A stretch of 10,425 nt of DNA, from contig JBIKPA010000089.1 of the NCBI GenBank assembly GCA_044357715.1, forward strand, positions 1-10,425. Reading direction: 5' to 3'. How positions within the stretch are numbered: the stretch's first letter is position 1; the number at the start of each line of letters is the position of its first letter. A program made the translations under genes and the position numbers. This stretch comes from IMCC26207 sp044357715. Lineage in GTDB: Bacteria > Actinomycetota > Acidimicrobiia > Acidimicrobiales > Microtrichaceae. Below are positions 7,239 through 10,425 of this stretch, piece after piece. Under the pieces are notes generated by a model. That model was not told the DNA's origin. It ran no database searches and saw only the letters and a program-made list of their open reading frames with translations.

Positions 7239-7442
7239 ATGTTTCAGATGATGAATTCTTTGCTCTTTGCCCACCAAGGTGGTTGGGACGAAATCCTGAT
7301 GGTGCTCGTTCCTGTTGCGGTGTTCGCCGCTCTTCTCTATTTTGCCAACAAGCGTGCGGCCAAACTTGGCGATTCAGTCAATTCCGAAGATGACACTGAA
7401 AAGAATTCAGCGACGAAGAACCCTCGCGGCGGCCCCCGCTAA
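7239..7442 (+). CDS. 67-residue single-pass membrane protein, function unknown
   Basis: The product has a short N-terminus with AHQGGWDEI (11-19), one hydrophobic helix (~19-35, ILMVLVPVAVFAALLYF), then a positive patch NKRAAK (37-42) and a hydrophilic, charged tail ending NPRGGPR. By the positive-inside rule the tail should be cytoplasmic. Start candidates are ATG at 7239, 7248 and 7251; only a weak AGG precedes the first. It is likely to be a real gene because its topology is clean, it fills the gap between two divergent/convergent neighbours, and its TAA shares bases with the murA stop. I do not recognise the family and assign no function. Confidence 0.65.
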   Translation: MFQMMNSLLFAHQGGWDEILMVLVPVAVFAALLYFANKRAAKLGDSVNSEDDTEKNSATKNPRGGPR

Positions 7443-8692
7443 TCCAAGCGTTCGATCTGCACACCTACTGCGCTCAAGCGGTCAGTAAATCCCTCATAAC
7501 CGCGATCAAGGTGGTGCGCCTCGGAAATCACGGTCTCACCGTCGGCACCGAGGGCTGCCACGACAAGCGCCGCACCGGCACGAATATCTAAGGCGCGCAC
7601 CGGAGCAGCCGAGAGCCGCTCAACACCATCAATAACTAGGTGATGGCCGTCCACACGCACCTGTGCACCCATACGGGCGAGTTCACCCACATACCTGAAC
7701 CTTCCCGAAAAAACGTTTTCGGTGGCATAACTTGTTGCCGTATTGAAGCACTGAAGAGCTACTAACAAGGGCAAGTAATCGGTTGCTAAACCCGGGTACG
7801 GCAAGGTAGCCACATTGGTGGGATTGGGGCGGCCACTTGCCATTGCCCACAACCCATTGGGCTCGGGCGAGATTCGCATGCCCATAGCCCCGAGTTTCTC
7901 TACAAGCAGGTCTAGATGATCTGGTCGAACATGCTGCAGCGTGAGTTCTCCGCCTGCCACACCAAGGGCACAGAGAAAGGTTGCAACCTCTATGCGATCA
8001 GGAATGACGGTGTGCTCAACTGCGCGCAGGTCGCTCACGCCATCGATAGTCACCACCGAACTACCAGCACCAAGGATCTGCCCGCCCATGCGGTTGAGGA
8101 ATGCGCCCAGATCTGCGATTTCGGGCTCTCGTGCAGCGTTACGCACAGTTGTTCGCCCCTCGGCGAGTACTGCTGCCATCAGCAGATTCTCGGTAGCGCC
8201 AACGCTCGGGTAGTCAAGCACAACCTCGGTGCCAACAAGATGCTTGGCCCGCCCGTGAATCATTCCATGGCTGAGTGTGAACTCGGCCCCAAGCAGTTCA
8301 AGGCCCTGAAGATGCATGTCGATCGGGCGAGCGCCAAAGTCATCACCCCCGGGCATCGCCACCCGGGCTTCACCAACTGCTGCAAGCAGCGGACCTAACA
8401 CTGCGCTAGAGGCACGCATGCGTTCAACCAACTCATACGGTGCTTCAGGAATCACCTCTGCACCGCGGATAATTTCTAAAGCCCCATCCTCTCGCCGGCG
8501 AGTTTGCATTCCCATGGCTTCAAGCAACGAACACATGTACTCAACATCTGAGATTGCAGGAACGTTTCGCAATACGTAGCGGCCCTCGGCGAGCACGCAG
8601 GCTGCCATCAGCTTGAGGGCAGAGTTCTTGGCTCCGCTAATGGTGACCTCACCAGACAGTGGGGCGGATGGTCGAACTACAAGTCGAGACAC
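7439..8692 (-). CDS. murA: UDP-N-acetylglucosamine 1-carboxyvinyltransferase (MurA), Asp-type
   Basis: MurA transfers enolpyruvate from PEP to UDP-GlcNAc, the first committed step of peptidoglycan precursor synthesis in the cytoplasm. At 417 residues it has normal length. Recognised blocks are ISGAKNSALKL with K22/N23, MRASSAVLGPLL (92-103), PSVGATENLLMAAVLAEG (162-179), PGLATDY with D305, and LDRGYEGF with R397. The loop that carries catalytic Cys115 in E. coli reads PGGDDFGARPID here, with D117 in the Cys position. Mycobacterial and chlamydial MurA have the same Cys-to-Asp change, which is known to give fosfomycin insensitivity while activity is kept. The start is GTG at 8692, supported by the conserved N-terminus; CATACT (complement of 8699-8704) lies 6 nt upstream, suggesting a leaderless message. 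It is convergent with the small membrane protein gene and divergent from the transporter. Confidence 0.96.
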   Translation of the reverse strand: MSRLVVRPSAPLSGEVTISGAKNSALKLMAACVLAEGRYVLRNVPAISDVEYMCSLLEAMGMQTRRREDGALEIIRGAEVIPEAPYELVERMRASSAVLGPLLAAVGEARVAMPGGDDFGARPIDMHLQGLELLGAEFTLSHGMIHGRAKHLVGTEVVLDYPSVGATENLLMAAVLAEGRTTVRNAAREPEIADLGAFLNRMGGQILGAGSSVVTIDGVSDLRAVEHTVIPDRIEVATFLCALGVAGGELTLQHVRPDHLDLLVEKLGAMGMRISPEPNGLWAMASGRPNPTNVATLPYPGLATDYLPLLVALQCFNTATSYATENVFSGRFRYVGELARMGAQVRVDGHHLVIDGVERLSAAPVRALDIRAGAALVVAALGADGETVISEAHHLDRGYEGFTDRLSAVGVQIERLD

Positions 8693-8770
8693 GTCTTCAG
8701 TATGACCTGATTTTGCTCACTAAGATCTGATCTGCGGCAAGATCTCTCGGCTGCCAACCACGGGGACAGT
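8693..8770. promoter_or_regulatory. divergent promoter region, murA and MFS transporter
   Basis: A 78-bp gap. Toward murA, CATACT (complement of 8699-8704) is a -10-like hexamer 6 nt from the GTG. Toward the transporter, TAAGAT (8721-8726) fits TANNNT and would give a ~35-40 nt leader ending in GGGGA (8762-8766), 4 nt before the ATG. AAGATCT occurs twice, at 8722-8728 and 8739-8745, 17 bp apart, with another GATCT at 8729-8733. These could be binding sites, but this is inference from repetition only. Confidence 0.4.
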
Positions 8771-10402
8771 ATGGCGAGGATCCACAATCACTCTGAATGC
8801 TCAGAGTCTGACTTACTTCACCGCCTGAATCCTCGCGATGACGTGCTTTTGTTGGAGTCGGCTCCGCAGGCGAAGGCCGACCTCACACAGCCGGGAACGT
8901 TCACTCTGACCTGCGAGTCTGGGCCGTTTGTGACCTGTGAGCGAACCGTGCAGTGGGAACCATGTCTGGTACGCCAAGACACCGAAACAGCGTCTGACCA
9001 TGAACCGACCTTCCTCGTTGATCAAATAGTTGACTACCAACTCGCTATTCCGTATTGGCGATGGCTGTACTCAATCCCAGTGCGCAAGGCGCTCGCCGAG
9101 GGCCTGGGAACTGAGCGGCGACCTTGGTGGCTGACTCCCGATCGTCTCACTGCTCGTCAGGCAACTTTGGTTGCCTCGGTCACCTTGCTCAACATGGTGG
9201 GCGGCTTGCTGTACGGACTGCTCTCGCAGGTACTCACCTTTGTCGCCGCAGATCTTGGTAACGGTTCTACATCGCAACAAACCACACTGCTAGCGGTGGT
9301 ACGCATCGGCGTTGTGGTGACGCTTCTGGTGATGGTTTTTGCAGACCGCATCGGAAGACGCAAAGTAGCGCTGGCAGCTTTTCTAGCCGCCGCCGGACTC
9401 ACGCTAGTCACGTCGCTCGCTCCAAGCCTTTGGGCCGTGGGTGCGCTGCAGTTCTTTTCTCGCAACTTGGCCATTGCTGGTCTTCTCTGCGCCGACACCA
9501 TCGCTGTTGAGGAAATGCCACCTGGGTCACGGGCCATGGTTGCAGGCCTTGGCACTCTGGCATACGGCCTTGGCGCAGGATTCATTGTGATGACCCTGCC
9601 GCTAGCCGACCTAGGGAGTTGGGGTTGGCGACTGACCTTTGTGCTCGCTGGAATGTCACTTCCACTTATTTGGAATGTTCGCAAACACCTGCCCGAAAGC
9701 AGGCGATTTACCAAACTGGCCCAAGATAGAGAATCCGTCGCGCTCGCCGCTCTGTCCACAGAAATTGCTGCCGAGCCTCTCGCTCCGCTCATTGCCACCT
9801 CTGAGAATCAATCAACTACAAGCAAACTCAGCATTTGGCGCTTTGCTCTGGTTGCAGGGATCTTTTTCCTTCTGAACGTTTTTCTTGCACCAGCCTCCCA
9901 ACTTCAGAACGACTACTTGCGAACTGAAGTTGGTTTCAGCGCACTCATGATCACTCTCTTTGTCCTTGCCACGTCAACCCCCGGGGGAATTGGAGTCCTT
10001 CTCGGCGGCCGCTTCGCCGATAAGCACGGAAGGAAGGCCACCATTGTTCCAGGACTGCTCGCCATTGGAATCTTCAATGCCATCTTCTTTTCGGTTGTAG
10101 GCGTTCCCATGTGGTTTGCCTCTGTGTTTGGATCAGTCATCGGCGGTATGGCAGCACCGGCCTTGGCTGTCATTGCACCCGAACTCTTCCCCACCTCACA
10201 CCGAGGCAAAGTGCGCGGGGCTGTCGCTGCTGTTGCTGTTTCAGGTTCTGTTATTGGCTTGGTACTTGCAGGAACATCTATTGATGCGCGGGGTTACGGG
10301 TTTACCTTCACGTTGTTGGCCATCGCTCCGATTGCGGCCGCGTTTGTGGCTCTTGCCCTTCCGGAAACGCGTGGCAAAGAACTCGAGGAGATCAATCCGT
10401 GA
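8771..10402 (+). CDS. MFS transporter with SRPBCC-like N-terminal extension
   Basis: A 543-residue protein with a soluble N-terminal part (1 to ~125) and a major-facilitator body (~130-535). The body carries both motif-A copies between TM2-3 and TM8-9 (FADRIGRRK at 190-198; GRFADKHGRK at 413-422), about twelve hydrophobic segments, the PELFPTSHRGK block (470-480), and a C-terminus LPETRGKELEEI like sugar/metabolite:H+ symporters. The substrate cannot be told. The N-terminal part has no membrane segment; GPFVTCERTVQWEP (51-64) and IVDYQLAIPYWRWLYSIPVRKAL (from 86) resemble the last strands and helix of SRPBCC/polyketide-cyclase-like proteins, which is my inference from pattern memory. The whole is longer than the usual 400-450 residues. 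The ATG at 8771 has GGGGA 4 nt upstream. The TGA overlaps the GTG of a following gene, so an operon is likely. Confidence 0.88.
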   Translation: MARIHNHSECSESDLLHRLNPRDDVLLLESAPQAKADLTQPGTFTLTCESGPFVTCERTVQWEPCLVRQDTETASDHEPTFLVDQIVDYQLAIPYWRWLYSIPVRKALAEGLGTERRPWWLTPDRLTARQATLVASVTLLNMVGGLLYGLLSQVLTFVAADLGNGSTSQQTTLLAVVRIGVVVTLLVMVFADRIGRRKVALAAFLAAAGLTLVTSLAPSLWAVGALQFFSRNLAIAGLLCADTIAVEEMPPGSRAMVAGLGTLAYGLGAGFIVMTLPLADLGSWGWRLTFVLAGMSLPLIWNVRKHLPESRRFTKLAQDRESVALAALSTEIAAEPLAPLIATSENQSTTSKLSIWRFALVAGIFFLLNVFLAPASQLQNDYLRTEVGFSALMITLFVLATSTPGGIGVLLGGRFADKHGRKATIVPGLLAIGIFNAIFFSVVGVPMWFASVFGSVIGGMAAPALAVIAPELFPTSHRGKVRGAVAAVAVSGSVIGLVLAGTSIDARGYGFTFTLLAIAPIAAAFVALALPETRGKELEEINP

Positions 10403-10425
10403 ATCACTCTGTTCGGTTTCGAATC
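10399..10425 (+). CDS. 5' end of next gene, overlapping the MFS stop (GTGA)
   Basis: A GTG at 10399-10401 overlaps the transporter's TGA in a GTGA tetranucleotide and is preceded by a strong GAGGAG (10385-10390) with 8 nt spacing. Nine codons, reading MNHSVRFRI, run to the window edge. The ribosome binding site and overlap make a translationally coupled start likely. Nine residues are too few to name the product; an SRPBCC-like protein would fit the partner's N-terminal extension, but that is a guess. Confidence 0.5.

Noticed and set aside
9157..9798. 213-codon open frame on the minus strand
   Set aside because: It is antisense to the MFS transmembrane region and is rich in Ser, Ala, Arg and Thr with no recognisable domain.
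9978..9987. CCCCCGGGGG palindrome
   Set aside because: It is a loop-less palindrome inside the transporter gene that encodes part of a Pro-Gly-Gly turn; no regulatory context is visible.

Overview
The window looks like a gene-dense piece of an actinobacterial chromosome. The evidence is an alpha-glucan phosphorylase with the DUF3417 N-terminal domain that closely resembles the mycobacterial GlgP type, a MurA with Asp in place of the catalytic Cys (as in Mycobacterium), several GTG/TTG starts, and genes whose start codon lies 6-8 nt behind a TANNNT-like hexamer (leaderless style). The Thr/Ser-rich linker of the first complete protein and the moderate base composition would fit an uncultured Acidimicrobiia-like lineage, but that placement is inference. 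I see no mobile element, CRISPR array, tRNA or rRNA.

Layout. At the left edge a partial, unrecognised minus-strand gene (1-133) starts in a 4-bp ATGA overlap with the stop of a membrane-anchored PD40/TolB-like beta-propeller protein (130-1749, minus). A 199-bp divergent control region rich in short repeats separates that pair from glgP (1949-4570, plus). glgP meets a minus-strand pair head-on: an enoyl-CoA hydratase/isomerase (4567-5385) and, upstream of it, a soluble Ser/Thr-kinase-like protein (5375-6217) that overlaps it by 11 bp. Divergent from the kinase is a Fur-family regulator (6296-6802, plus), which converges on a short NifU C-terminal-domain Fe-S protein (6841-7146, minus). Divergent from that is a 67-residue single-pass membrane protein (7239-7442, plus). 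It shares its stop region with murA (7439-8692, minus). Divergent from murA is an MFS transporter with an unusual ~125-residue N-terminal extension (8771-10402, plus). A further plus-strand gene begins inside its stop codon (GTGA) and runs out of the window.

The genes serve separate housekeeping roles: storage-glucan breakdown, acyl-CoA metabolism, metal-responsive control, Fe-S assembly, peptidoglycan precursor synthesis and transport. They are not one obvious pathway. No clear new defence or biosynthetic system is present. The most notable points are the MFS N-terminal fusion, the kinase with an altered catalytic loop coupled to a crotonase, the Cys-to-Asp MurA, the two convergent gene pairs whose stop codons share four bases, and the repeat cluster upstream of glgP.
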